From a virus, in IMG/VR virus record IMGVR_UViG_3300011118_000008, positions 1 through 51,801 of that record: 51,801 nt of DNA; one strand, given 5' to 3'. A program made the position numbers and the translations under genes. The notes under the pieces are model-generated. The model saw nothing but the letters and a program-made list of their open reading frames with translations. It was not told where the DNA came from and searched no databases. Positions 31,398 to 39,587 of this stretch are shown one piece after another (position 1 is the first letter of the stretch; each line of letters opens with the position of its first letter).

Positions 31398-32486
31398 ATG
31401 TTCATACGGTTGTTTGAAAAACTCAGGAAGGTTTCAGAAGTAGTAGCAACAGCAAATCCTCAGAAGATAGTAAAGGATTACTATAAAGATAAATCTACAA
31501 AGTTAGTATTAAGTACCTGGCCTTCAGAGAGAGAAAGCCATCAATATAAATTCTGGATTCTTCAAGATGGGACTATAATCCCAGTTGTTTATTCTCATGC
31601 TAAAACAATAGCTGAAGCACTTCCAGAAGAGATGATGGACGAACTTGGATATGGTCCAGTGACAGGCAGGAAATTTACCAATACTGGGGCAGTTGCAGCT
31701 CAAATTAATGAACTTACAAAAGAATTGGGTATAGATGCTTCTAAGAAATTAACAAGTAAACAAATATTCGCGCTTAGAAATCTGGGTATAGAATATAAAG
31801 TTGCTTCTATTGTTGCAGAAATTGGCAGGAAGGATTGGGAAAGTCCTGTAAAGTCTTCTGATCATTTGGATTATTTACTTACTTATGGTAAGGATGTTGA
31901 TGAACATCAAACAGAAGAGGATGAAAAGTTCAAATATTTTCTTGATAGAACTAACAAACACATTCAACTAGTGCAGAATGCTGCTGCTAAGATAGTAAAA
32001 GCTTATCCTGAATTTGATGAACTTCTTAAGCAGGTAGAAGTTCATGATGCAAGTAAGTTTGAAGAGCCTGAGTTAAATCCTTATATTCAAATAACCTGGC
32101 GACATAAGTTAGAAAAGGAAAAAGGTGAGTTTGATCCTTACAATGGTAAAGGATATCAGACTCCAGGTAATTTAGAAAAGGAAGAAGAGAATCAAGCCGC
32201 GCTCTATCATATAACAACAAACTCACATCATCCAGAATACTGGTTGGAAGATAAGTCAGATGCTAATGTAAATAAAGATGATAGAGATAAGTCAGATAAA
32301 GTAATAGATGCTTCGTGTATGCCAGATATAGATGTAGCTGAGATGGTTGCTGATTGGGTGGCCATGGCAGAGGAACTCGGTACAAATACAGCTAGAGAAT
32401 GGTTTAATAAACAAAAAGATGTTCGTTGGCATTTTTCTGAACATCAGGAAGAGTTAATCGATAGACTATTAAAAGTGTTTGAATAA
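31398..32486 (+). CDS. DUF5662-like protein with extra N-terminal domain
   Basis: 362 residues. The C-terminal 200 show a DUF5662-like pattern: RTNKHIQLVQNAAAKI, VEVHDASKFEEPELNPY, a histidine pair TTNSHHPEYWLE, and VAEMVADWVAMAEELG. The conserved His/Asp set is arranged like a small metal-dependent hydrolase, but its activity is unknown. The N-terminal 110 residues (STWPSERESHQYKFWILQDG, then VPVVYSHAKTI-like strands) form a separate alpha/beta domain. AAAGGATAG start. Confidence 0.75.
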   Translation: MFIRLFEKLRKVSEVVATANPQKIVKDYYKDKSTKLVLSTWPSERESHQYKFWILQDGTIIPVVYSHAKTIAEALPEEMMDELGYGPVTGRKFTNTGAVAAQINELTKELGIDASKKLTSKQIFALRNLGIEYKVASIVAEIGRKDWESPVKSSDHLDYLLTYGKDVDEHQTEEDEKFKYFLDRTNKHIQLVQNAAAKIVKAYPEFDELLKQVEVHDASKFEEPELNPYIQITWRHKLEKEKGEFDPYNGKGYQTPGNLEKEEENQAALYHITTNSHHPEYWLEDKSDANVNKDDRDKSDKVIDASCMPDIDVAEMVADWVAMAEELGTNTAREWFNKQKDVRWHFSEHQEELIDRLLKVFE

Positions 32487-32503
32487 GAAGAAGAGTAGAT
32501 AGT

Positions 32504-32700
32504 GTGAAAATAGTATATCCTCTTGAATATAAATCTAAATATGAGGTTCTTCAAGAAGTAAATGCTTTAAAAATTTCTAAGAAATGTTTTTGGACATGTG
32601 AAAAACCTGTGCGTAAAGGAAGAAGATATTAAGATGTGGAAAATGTAATCCATGTATAAATTATAAACTAGTATTGTATGAGAGTGAGTTAAGAGAATGA
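32504..32700 (+). pseudogene. Broken C-terminal fragment of a queC-like gene
   Basis: From a GTG at 32504: VYPLEYKSKYEVLQEVNALK then SKKCFWTCEKPVRKGRRY and a TAA; one frame over the text continues RCGKCNPCINYKLVLYESEL to the TGA at 32698-32700. Placed together these match the last third of the QueC-like protein at 13486 (YPFAYKDKWEVIQG, CFWTCETP, CGKCEPC) with one frameshift and no PP-loop half. A remnant of a second queC, or of a replaced ancestral copy. Confidence 0.85.
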
Positions 32701-32728
32701 AAGATTTTCAGCATTTTTTAAAAATATA

Positions 32729-33079
32729 ATGATTAGACTTGGCTATCATGATTGGTCATTAAGGCTTATTTCAAATTCTTCAGAAGGATATTGTTGGATA
32801 AAGAGAAAAATTATTGATTTAGGTTTAAGTAATAAATGTCCTGAAGAATTATTAATTCATGAGATTGCTCATATTGATACCTGCCGATTTTGTAATAATA
32901 AACATCATTTGGAATTTTGGAGACGTTATAAAGAGTTGATGAGAAAGTTTTTACCAGAATATAAATTGAGTGCAGGTTATAATGAGAATGGTGGTTTTTT
33001 AGAAGATGCTATGATAACAAGGAGCAAGAATGAAGAAGTTTTTATATTTAACTTGGCTTTGGCGAAAATTAACCTATAA
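32729..33079 (+). CDS. Small zinc metallopeptidase (HExxH)
   Basis: 116 residues. LLIHEIAHIDTCRFCNNKHHLEFWRRY contains the zinc motif HEIAH, then a second histidine region HHxxFW, as in SprT/WSS-like or M48-type minimal peptidases (HExxH...H..eFw). The start ATG has no good ribosome binding site but overlaps the stop of a ten-codon minicistron beginning at 32698, which may couple its translation. Substrate unknown. Confidence 0.7.
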   Translation: MIRLGYHDWSLRLISNSSEGYCWIKRKIIDLGLSNKCPEELLIHEIAHIDTCRFCNNKHHLEFWRRYKELMRKFLPEYKLSAGYNENGGFLEDAMITRSKNEEVFIFNLALAKINL

Positions 33080-33206
33080 AAGATTTTATTTTAGTTATCA
33101 ACAATGGCTTTGTTGTAGAAGAAGCTGCCAATTGATACTAAAATCTACTGGCTCTTATGATGTAGATGATTGGGAAAGAGGAGTAAGAGATGAACATCCG
33201 TCTTAA
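33030..33206 (+). CDS. Small basic protein (58 aa) overlapping two genes
   Basis: 58-residue frame with an excellent AAGGAGCAAGA-ATG start. It overlaps the metallopeptidase 3' end by 50 bases and the next gene's start by 17. Aromatic and basic: LTWLWRKLTYKRFYFSYQQW, then CCRRSC and an acidic SYDVDDWERG. It fills the gap between two genes, which supports it. No family recognised. Confidence 0.55.
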   Translation: MKKFLYLTWLWRKLTYKRFYFSYQQWLCCRRSCQLILKSTGSYDVDDWERGVRDEHPS

Positions 33207-33516
33207 AGAACGGCAAATAAAAAAACTTATTGAACTTGAAATTAAAACTACATTCAAGATACTTGAGAGTAGTTTTGTATTCATGAAGGTAGATGTGGAA
33301 GGCTTAACTGTTCAACCTAATAAACTTCCTGATGCTCAAGAGGATCCAAAACCAATTATAGTACTTATACCTGAGGGGAAGACATCAGTTCTTTGTTTAA
33401 GTACCGGGAAAGCTCAATTCTTAAATCTAAATGAGAAAGTTCAAATAGTAGAGCTGGAAGCAGTAGAAGTAGTTAGAGAGAAGGAAGATGAAGTAACTAA
33501 AGGAAAGGAAAAATAA
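33190..33516 (+). CDS. Hypothetical beta-rich protein
   Basis: 108 residues: basic N-terminal helix (LKERQIKKLIELEIKTTFK), central strands (KPIIVLIPEGKTSVLCLSTG, VQIVELEAVEVV) and a charged tail. AGAGGAG start. No family recognised. Confidence 0.65.
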   Translation: MNIRLKERQIKKLIELEIKTTFKILESSFVFMKVDVEGLTVQPNKLPDAQEDPKPIIVLIPEGKTSVLCLSTGKAQFLNLNEKVQIVELEAVEVVREKEDEVTKGKEK

Positions 33517-33693
33517 ATGACTCGGCCTTGTCAAATTTTAGGTGATGAATATGTTTGTCCTGATTGCAAGGCTATCATTGAGAGAGACATTGATGTTGGA
33601 GATGGTTTCCTACATGATGTTTGCCTTTGGTGTGGATTTAAGAGAAAGAGAAAGATAGATGCTGGAACAATTGTTAAAGCAGAGAGTAAATAG
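33517..33693 (+). CDS. Small zinc-ribbon protein (58 aa)
   Basis: 58 residues with CPDCKAII and CLWCGFKRKRK: two CxxC pairs 20 residues apart, the spacing of a zinc ribbon. AAAGGAAAGG start right at the preceding stop. Role unknown; nucleic-acid binding is plausible because of the basic tail. Confidence 0.65.
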   Translation: MTRPCQILGDEYVCPDCKAIIERDIDVGDGFLHDVCLWCGFKRKRKIDAGTIVKAESK

Positions 33694-33694
33694 A

Positions 33695-33793
33695 ATGGAT
33701 TTTGTAATTATCTTGTGGCTCACCGTAAAGCTCATAATTGATACAGGTGCATTTATCTATATTATCTGGCGACTTACAAAACATACTCAGTAA
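33695..33793 (+). CDS. Single-helix membrane micropeptide (32 aa)
   Basis: 32 residues dominated by one membrane helix: FVIILWLTVKLIIDTGAFIY. It begins one base after the upstream stop, with AGAGAG as a moderate ribosome binding site. Same length and type as the peptide at 24541, but unrelated in sequence. Confidence 0.4.
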   Translation: MDFVIILWLTVKLIIDTGAFIYIIWRLTKHTQ

Positions 33794-33802
33794 TAAAGGT
33801 TT

Positions 33803-34225
33803 ATGGAAATGATGAAAGATGATATTTGCAGTGTAAAACTTATGATTAGATTGCACGAAGCTACTAAATACTTTACTAAGAAAAAGTATAATGGTATAGT
33901 TGGGCGTGCTAATGAATTTTTTGAGCATAGGCAGTTTAACTTATGTGAAAAAGAATTAGCAAAGCTTCCTAATCATTTTCAACTGCTGGAGAATCTAGTT
34001 AAGAAACTCAAAGAGAAAAGATTACATAAGACTTTGAGAAAGATCCAGGAAGGTAAAGTTGAAAATAGTTGGGTTACCTTAAAAGGGCTAATGAGTCTTG
34101 GGGTCCACATGGTTATTGAATGTGAGCATGGAAATTCTGAGTATGGAATTTTAATACCAACTATATTGGAAAAAATTAATGAAATTAGTTATAGCTTACT
34201 GAGTAAGAATGAAAGTAAATTATAG
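33803..34225 (+). CDS. Hypothetical helical protein
   Basis: 140 residues, strongly helical and basic (KLMIRLHEATKYFTKKKY, LLENLVKKLKEKRLHKTLRK). AAAGG precedes the ATG. No motif recognised. Confidence 0.65.
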   Translation: MEMMKDDICSVKLMIRLHEATKYFTKKKYNGIVGRANEFFEHRQFNLCEKELAKLPNHFQLLENLVKKLKEKRLHKTLRKIQEGKVENSWVTLKGLMSLGVHMVIECEHGNSEYGILIPTILEKINEISYSLLSKNESKL

Positions 34226-34227
34226 TG

Positions 34228-34311
34228 ATGGTAGAGGATTGGGAACAGTATAAGGATTTAGAATACTATCCAGACAGAGTCTGTAAGTGTGGATGTGGTA
34301 TAATATTTTGA
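34228..34311 (+). CDS. Tiny cysteine-containing ORF (27 aa)
   Basis: 27 codons: MVEDWEQYKDLEYYPDRVCK followed by CGCGIIF. The RVCKCGCG end resembles the start of phage zinc ribbons, so this may be a truncated one. No clear ribosome binding site. Weakly supported. Confidence 0.3.
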   Translation: MVEDWEQYKDLEYYPDRVCKCGCGIIF

Positions 34312-34324
34312 AGGGATAAAAACA

Positions 34325-35422
34325 ATGTATACAAGTAACGATCCTATGTTTGAAGATAGTATGAAAGATTTTGAAGCAATAGAGAATGATAAGAATAAGA
34401 ATGTAGATGAGCAGGAAGAAGTGGAAGAGGATAAGATAGATGAAAAAGAGTGGATATGGACTAAACGGAAACTTCAAAATGCAATAAATGATATTAAAAT
34501 TAGATTGCAACGTATAGATCCTGCTTCCTTTAAGAGTAAAGAATCATATAATGATACAAAGTCATCTTGGGAAGCTCAAATAGAAGAATATGAAGCTGCT
34601 ATGGAGAGTCCTGAAACTATAGAGCAATTCAATCAAAAGGAAAAAGAAAAGAGGTATGCGGAAGTACGAAAGATGGCTACAGAAGAATCCAAATCCAATG
34701 AGCAGGAAGAGGTGAAGGAGCAGAAGGAAATTCCTGTTGGATTTGATATCAATGGAGTTGAGATAAAAAAAGGTGATGAAGTTTCTACTTCTGATGCTCA
34801 TCCTATTCAGGGTACAGTTAGTACTGTTTGGGATAATGGCTGTGTTGATATTGAATATACTAGTGGTCCTGGAGGCCCTCTTGCTGATACTTTTGATATT
34901 AAAGGTCATGGAGTTCAGAAACTGGATGTTGAAGAGAAAACTAATGAGCAGGAAGAGGAGAAAATACCTCCTGGAGCAGTTTCTAGAGCACGTGGAGCAG
35001 AGGTTGTAACTGCAGGTGAAATAGAACGTTATAGAGAAAGAGCTGAAAACTCGATGGGAACTCCTTCTGAATTATTAATTCAAAGAAGTCAGCTGTTGAA
35101 AAAACCATTAACCAAAGATCAGCGTGAGTTGGTAACTGGGGGAGATAAATATTTGAAGGAATGGATTGGTGATTTATCCGTACGAAGCGGGAGAGATAGC
35201 CCTTATGAAACTATGTGGATTATTTCAGGTCTTCCTGATGATATTTTGAAGATGTGTGAGGAAGCTAGTATAGAAATGGGAAAAGGAGAGGGGATTCCTT
35301 CACATGAATTTGAGGATATGCTTTCTTCACTTCAAGAATTATATGATCTTTCTGAGGATGTTCTTGATTCTTCTGTTGAGCTTTCTGGTGAAAATGATGT
35401 TGCTTTTGATATAGGTTATTAA
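34325..35422 (+). CDS. Acidic modular protein with EQEE linkers and SH3-like domain
   Basis: 365 residues, very acidic. Modules: N-terminal region, linker NVDEQEEVEED (about 26), a helical stretch to about 115, linker ESKSNEQEEVKEQKE (about 121), an SH3/KOW-like domain (GVEIKKGDEVSTSDAHPIQG, about 140-200), linker KTNEQEEEK (about 207), and a helical C-terminal domain (SELLIQRSQLLKKPLTKDQR, IISGLPDDILKMCEEAS). The linkers match those of the large proteins at 40134 and 43681 at protein and DNA level, so this is probably a head-assembly protein of the same system. AAGGGA start. Confidence 0.7.
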   Translation: MYTSNDPMFEDSMKDFEAIENDKNKNVDEQEEVEEDKIDEKEWIWTKRKLQNAINDIKIRLQRIDPASFKSKESYNDTKSSWEAQIEEYEAAMESPETIEQFNQKEKEKRYAEVRKMATEESKSNEQEEVKEQKEIPVGFDINGVEIKKGDEVSTSDAHPIQGTVSTVWDNGCVDIEYTSGPGGPLADTFDIKGHGVQKLDVEEKTNEQEEEKIPPGAVSRARGAEVVTAGEIERYRERAENSMGTPSELLIQRSQLLKKPLTKDQRELVTGGDKYLKEWIGDLSVRSGRDSPYETMWIISGLPDDILKMCEEASIEMGKGEGIPSHEFEDMLSSLQELYDLSEDVLDSSVELSGENDVAFDIGY

Positions 35423-35519
35423 GGAATAACAAATGAGTTTATTTGAGTTTATGGAGAAGAGAAGGTGGATGAACTTCAAACTATAGTAGAAATGAATAGG
35501 AGGACAAATCATTAGTTGG

Positions 35520-35759
35520 ATGGTCTATTTAGTTGAGTGTAGGGATGGTTCAATCTATTGTGGAGCTACCAATAATATTATAAAACGTATAAAAGTGCAC
35601 AATGCTGGGAAAGGTTCTAAATATACAAAGTCAAGGTTGCCTGTAACCTTATTGTTAACAAGTAGGATGATGTCTAAGAGTGAAGCCCTTAGGTTAGAAC
35701 ACAAAGTAAAGAAACAAAAGGCAATAGCAAAAGTAAATTACTTAAAACAGATTACATAG
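35520..35759 (+). CDS. GIY-YIG nuclease domain protein (UPF0213/Slx1-like)
   Basis: 79 residues, a minimal GIY-YIG domain: VYLVECRDGSIYCGATNNII (the two motif halves VYL and YCG), RIKVHNAGKGSKYTKSRLPV with the catalytic Arg, and SKSEALRLEHKVKKQK with the metal-binding Glu. As in YhbQ-like proteins, it may cut branched DNA. The ATG at 35520 is 17 bases from the nearest GGAGG; an ATT at 35511 (giving ISW before the Met) sits at normal distance and could be the real start. Confidence 0.88.
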   Translation: MVYLVECRDGSIYCGATNNIIKRIKVHNAGKGSKYTKSRLPVTLLLTSRMMSKSEALRLEHKVKKQKAIAKVNYLKQIT

Positions 35760-35774
35760 TTGTACTAAAGACTT

Positions 35775-36020
35775 ATGACTAAAGATGAAAAAAAAGAATT
35801 CAAAGAAATTTGGTTGGAAATTGAGAATGTAATAACTACAATCGATCCTCACTTTCATCCAGTTTCGCAATTTAAAAGGCCTGATAAAGTTGGGGCTGGA
35901 GAACTTAAACTTCTTCTTCAATTTTTAAGGATACAAATTAAATTGTTACTCCACGATAATGAGTCAATGAGAAGAGAACAAGATTCTCTTAGAATTATGA
36001 TAGAGAAACAAGCAAATTAG
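35775..36020 (+). CDS. Hypothetical helical protein
   Basis: 81 residues, KDEKKEFKEIWLEIENVITT followed by a helical C-terminal LKLLLQFLRIQIKLLLHDNE with leucine heptads; probably a coiled-coil dimer. No family recognised. Confidence 0.6.
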   Translation: MTKDEKKEFKEIWLEIENVITTIDPHFHPVSQFKRPDKVGAGELKLLLQFLRIQIKLLLHDNESMRREQDSLRIMIEKQAN

Positions 36021-36032
36021 TAGGCGGATACT

Positions 36033-36248
36033 ATGGATGAAATAATGGATGTGGGATCATTAACTGACAGAGAATTACTTTTGGTAATATACACACAGTT
36101 AAAAAATCATCTTCATCATCATGATGATTCTACAAAAGCAGCATGGGCTGTAGCTAAGATAGCTTTGGCTGCTGCATTAACTGGAACTACTACGTTTGTT
36201 GTAGGAGTTTTACTTATACTAATACGATTTGGTTTATTTGCACAATAG
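36033..36248 (+). CDS. Small protein with C-terminal membrane helix
   Basis: 71 residues. A soluble N-terminal part SLTDRELLLVIYTQLKNHLH with a His cluster (HLHHHDD), then a C-terminal transmembrane helix (LTGTTTFVVGVLLILIRFGL). Common phage type (ltdrELLl.vy..l.nHlhhh) of unknown role, in some phages linked to lysis modules. Confidence 0.65.
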   Translation: MDEIMDVGSLTDRELLLVIYTQLKNHLHHHDDSTKAAWAVAKIALAAALTGTTTFVVGVLLILIRFGLFAQ

Positions 36249-36294
36249 GAAGATTAAATAATTTATTGTTGATTAAAGGAATAAAAATAATATA

Positions 36295-36519
36295 ATGATT
36301 ACAATAGCATTTGACATAAAAGATTTAGATTATCTTGATTTTAAGGAAAGTTTTTTAAGAGAAAATCCTCTGCCAGGAGATTCTTTTTTAACTGAAGATG
36401 AATGGATAAAGGAATGGGGTCGAATGCAATATTTATCTGCTGTAGAAAGAGGAAAGAAACGATTAGCAGAAAATGTTGTAGTAGATCCTGGTATTATATC
36501 ATGTTCGTTCAAGAGTTAA
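36295..36519 (+). CDS. Hypothetical protein
   Basis: 74 residues, acidic N-terminal half (FDIKDLDYLDFKESFLREN) and a helical AVERGKKRLAENV. It overlaps the next gene by 19 bases. No clear ribosome binding site and no family. Confidence 0.55.
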   Translation: MITIAFDIKDLDYLDFKESFLRENPLPGDSFLTEDEWIKEWGRMQYLSAVERGKKRLAENVVVDPGIISCSFKS

Positions 36520-36887
36520 GACACGAAACGGAACAAACTGTAAGAGTTGGAGTATTGCTTAAAAAGACTAATAATAATCCTTTAGAACCAATATATGGAG
36601 CTTTGTTAAATTGGTTTTATTGGAGGTATCTGGTAAAAGCAGATGAGGCACTAGTTGATATTGTAAATCATGAGTGGAGTGATATTCCATGTTGTGAAGG
36701 TTTATATTATTTGACATTTACTGTTTTGGATACAAGTATTAAAGGACCATTAACTCTTTATATTCATGATGATAATGTATTAGGTAAACCAATACTAATG
36801 CATTTTATGGTAATTGATAAGAATACTTATGATTCAAAATATGGAAATAATTTATTAAAAACAGAGCCTGAGGCTCAATTAAGTTAA
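36501..36887 (+). CDS. Putative virion protein, beta-sandwich type
   Basis: 128 residues from the ATG at 36501 (the open frame upstream is out of keeping with it). The pattern VRVGVLLKKTNNNPLEPIYG, CCEGLYYLTFTVLDTSIKGP then LTLYIHDD resembles the two following proteins: a beta-sandwich unit with a conserved G(L/I)Yxxxf turn. I read the three as related structural modules of the head-to-tail block. Confidence 0.55.
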   Translation: MFVQELRHETEQTVRVGVLLKKTNNNPLEPIYGALLNWFYWRYLVKADEALVDIVNHEWSDIPCCEGLYYLTFTVLDTSIKGPLTLYIHDDNVLGKPILMHFMVIDKNTYDSKYGNNLLKTEPEAQLS

Positions 36888-36902
36888 AGGAAGGGTTATG
36901 TT

Positions 36903-37319
36903 ATGGCGGAAAAGATTTACAAAGTAAATGAACCAACTACAATAGTGTATCAAGCTCCCAATGCAGAATCTGGATTGGGGGGGGTCGTTGCTGAGTTAGT
37001 TCTCCCAAATGATTTAAAAGATTCTAATTTTCCTGATGAAATACTTGCAGAAATAGGAAACTCTGGGATTTATAAAGGTTCGTTTACTCCTGATCAGGAG
37101 GGTGAATGGAAAGCTATTTGTCATAAAGCTGATGGAGATGGTCAAGTTGTGAAACGTTTTTCAGTAGGTCTTCATAATGTTCATAGTGTTGGTCAAGCGG
37201 TAGGTGGATTGAATGCTGGAATTGATATATTAGATGACAAAGCTGATACAACTCATTCTAAGTTGGATGATATCAACACTAAAGTAAGTTCATTAGATAC
37301 TCCTCCTATGGTGAGTTAA
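36903..37319 (+). CDS. Putative virion protein, Ig-like beta domain
   Basis: 138 residues. VNEPTTIVYQAPNAESGLGG, then NSGIYKGSFTPDQEGEWKAI, the GIYxgsFtPdqeGeW pattern of small Ig-like or decoration domains in phage virions. The C-terminal part (IDILDDKADTTHSKLDDINT) is helical and could form a trimeric stalk. AAGGAAGGG start. Confidence 0.65.
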   Translation: MAEKIYKVNEPTTIVYQAPNAESGLGGVVAELVLPNDLKDSNFPDEILAEIGNSGIYKGSFTPDQEGEWKAICHKADGDGQVVKRFSVGLHNVHSVGQAVGGLNAGIDILDDKADTTHSKLDDINTKVSSLDTPPMVS

Positions 37320-37350
37320 GATAACTTCCAAGAAAGTTTAAGGTGGAGTT

Positions 37351-37662
37351 ATGGCTGAAATATATCCTCTTGGGAAAAATAGAATTTTTTATAGACCTCA
37401 AGGTTTTATAGTGGGTTTGTTACTTACTGTTGATATGATAAATCCAAGATTAAAACTGGATAATCAAAATAGTAATAATGATAAACTTGAACTAATTGAA
37501 TTTGGCGATGGATTATACTATTTTGATTATCTTTTCTCATTAGAAGGAACATACATTGGTACGTTTTATGAGAATGGAGTGAAAAAAACATCCCAGGCTT
37601 TCAGTACTAAAAGAATTCCAGCATTTTCTGAACCTTTTAGAGGACCTCAAGTAATTGGATAG
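37351..37662 (+). CDS. Putative virion protein, Ig-like beta domain
   Basis: 103 residues with the same plan as its upstream neighbour: GKNRIFYRPQGFIVGLLLTV, GDGLYYFDYLFSLEGTYIGT. Likely a one-domain member of the same structural family. AAGGTGGAG start. Confidence 0.6.
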   Translation: MAEIYPLGKNRIFYRPQGFIVGLLLTVDMINPRLKLDNQNSNNDKLELIEFGDGLYYFDYLFSLEGTYIGTFYENGVKKTSQAFSTKRIPAFSEPFRGPQVIG

Positions 37663-37692
37663 TTAGATTAATTTATTGGTTAAAAGGATGTA

Positions 37693-39576
37693 ATGGCTGA
37701 ATATACAATAGATAGTGTACAAGATTTAATTGATTTTACTTTACTTACTGGAAAGTTCTACGGAATATTATGGAAGGATAATATATTTAATCTCACTACA
37801 GATTTAGATATTAAAGATGCAGATCCTTTAGGTGATGGTTCTGGATGGTTGCCTATTGGTGATAATAATAAAGTTTATTTTAATGGATTTTTTAATGGGC
37901 AGGGTCATGTTATATCTAATATGACTATAAATCGAAGTGCCAACTTTCAGGGATTTTTTGGTTCAATTGATCCTGTTAGTGGAAATGGAATTGACACTTT
38001 TACTAATGCAGCAGCAACAAATGAGGGTGGAAGTGTTAAGATTACTGAAGCAAGTAAATTTGATAGAACAAGAGTTGGAATGGAAGTGAGTGTAAGTTGG
38101 CATGATGCTACCTATGCTGATGGTTGGTATGATGTAATTGATGTTGATTCTAATGAGAATTATATAGTAATAGATTTAGCTTATGTTGGAGATATAGCTT
38201 CTGGAATTACTGGTTCAGTGGGTAGAGGTGATTCTTCTCTTACTGATAATCCTATTAAGAATTTAGGATTGGAAGATATCAACATCACTGGAGGTAGCAC
38301 TATTGGAGGAATGATTGGTAGCTGCCTAGGTTTTAATATAATTGCTGGTTTTCCTGTAAAGAATTGTTATGTTACTGGAAGTATAATAGGTACGCGGCAG
38401 GCCGGCGGCTTTATAGGTGGTTCTAATAACGGTTATTTTTTGAATTGTTATACTGATGTTGGTATAACTATTAATTCGATAGATGGTCGTTGTGGGGTAG
38501 GTTCTTTCGTTGGTTCAGATTATATAAATACTGATTGTGTTAATTGCTATGGTATAGGTTTAATCACACATAATGGAGATATAAGAGATAAAACTTTTAT
38601 TGGAGGTTTGTGTGGTGAAGTTGATTATGATATAGTAGATCATACTAATGATGGTGTTGTGACAGAAGGAGCTGGAGGAAAGGTTTTGATTACCAAAGCA
38701 GGAATATTTGATGAAGCTGCAGTGGGAATGCATGCTGGAATAGATTGGAATGATGTTAATTATACAAATGGTTGGTTTGAAATACTTGCTAGTGATGATA
38801 ATGATACTGTTCTTATTGACGTAGATTTTAATGGTAATATAGCTTCTGGAGTTGATGTTGATATTTGCGATCCTTCCGGTATAGATTATGCTACAAATTC
38901 ATTTTGGGATAAAACAACTACAGGAGTAGATGTTGATGGAAGAGGAGATGGAGATGCTACTGGTAAAACAACTGCTCAGATGAAGAAGGAGGCAACATTT
39001 ACTAATTGGGATTTCTCCACTCCTATATGGTGGATAACAGAAGATTCGTCCTATCCTCAGCTACAAGTGTTTGGAAAAAATCCTGGTCTTCCATCACAAG
39101 CAACTAATCCAAGTCCTATAGATAATGCAACAGATGTTGCTGTTGATACTATGCTATCCTGGATAAAGGATTCTGGAGATAATGTTCTTGTATATTTTGA
39201 TAAGAAAAGTGAACATAATCCTCCTACTACTAAAGTGATAGATGATTCAGATGAGATAATATATGATCCTCCAGTTGATTTAGCTGTTGATACTGTTTAT
39301 GTTTGGAGAGTAGATACCAAAAATGAGAATGGAACAACTACAGGAGACCAATGGGAGTTTACTACAATAGGTGGTGAATTGGCTATTCCTAGATTAGTAA
39401 AAGGAGATTTATTAAATTCTGAACAAGGCAAATCTAAATTAGTGAATGATATAGATTTAACGGGATATATTTGTCCAAGTGAGGAGGATTGTAATAAAGA
39501 TTGTAAATTAATGAATGTTCCAAATGCTTTTCATCCTGGAACAATAGATACAATAATTGATTTTAGTAATGATTAG
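37693..39576 (+). CDS. Adhesin-like virion protein: GLUG repeats, two inserted domains, FN3-like end
   Basis: 627 residues. GLUG-type adhesin repeats (FNGFFNGQGHVISNMTINRS, IGGMIGSCLGF, AGGFIGGSNNGYFLNCYTDV, FIGGLCGEV) build a beta-helix. It is interrupted twice, at about 101-178 and 316-393, by the same 78-residue domain (GGSVKITEASKFD... and GGKVLITKAGIFD..., each with an adyAdGWyd/tNGWFE turn and IASG end). After a closing WWITEDSSYPQLQVFG come an FN3/Ig-like domain (about 466-555; TDVAVDTMLSWIKDSGDNVL) and a C-terminal tail with CPSEEDCNKDCK. Probably a head fibre or adhesion decoration protein. AAAGGATG start. Confidence 0.8.
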   Translation: MAEYTIDSVQDLIDFTLLTGKFYGILWKDNIFNLTTDLDIKDADPLGDGSGWLPIGDNNKVYFNGFFNGQGHVISNMTINRSANFQGFFGSIDPVSGNGIDTFTNAAATNEGGSVKITEASKFDRTRVGMEVSVSWHDATYADGWYDVIDVDSNENYIVIDLAYVGDIASGITGSVGRGDSSLTDNPIKNLGLEDINITGGSTIGGMIGSCLGFNIIAGFPVKNCYVTGSIIGTRQAGGFIGGSNNGYFLNCYTDVGITINSIDGRCGVGSFVGSDYINTDCVNCYGIGLITHNGDIRDKTFIGGLCGEVDYDIVDHTNDGVVTEGAGGKVLITKAGIFDEAAVGMHAGIDWNDVNYTNGWFEILASDDNDTVLIDVDFNGNIASGVDVDICDPSGIDYATNSFWDKTTTGVDVDGRGDGDATGKTTAQMKKEATFTNWDFSTPIWWITEDSSYPQLQVFGKNPGLPSQATNPSPIDNATDVAVDTMLSWIKDSGDNVLVYFDKKSEHNPPTTKVIDDSDEIIYDPPVDLAVDTVYVWRVDTKNENGTTTGDQWEFTTIGGELAIPRLVKGDLLNSEQGKSKLVNDIDLTGYICPSEEDCNKDCKLMNVPNAFHPGTIDTIIDFSND

Positions 39577-39587
39577 AGGATATTTAA

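Noticed and set aside
35433-35486. 17-codon frame behind AAGGA
   Set aside because: Initiation signal is fair but the peptide is too short to support from sequence alone.
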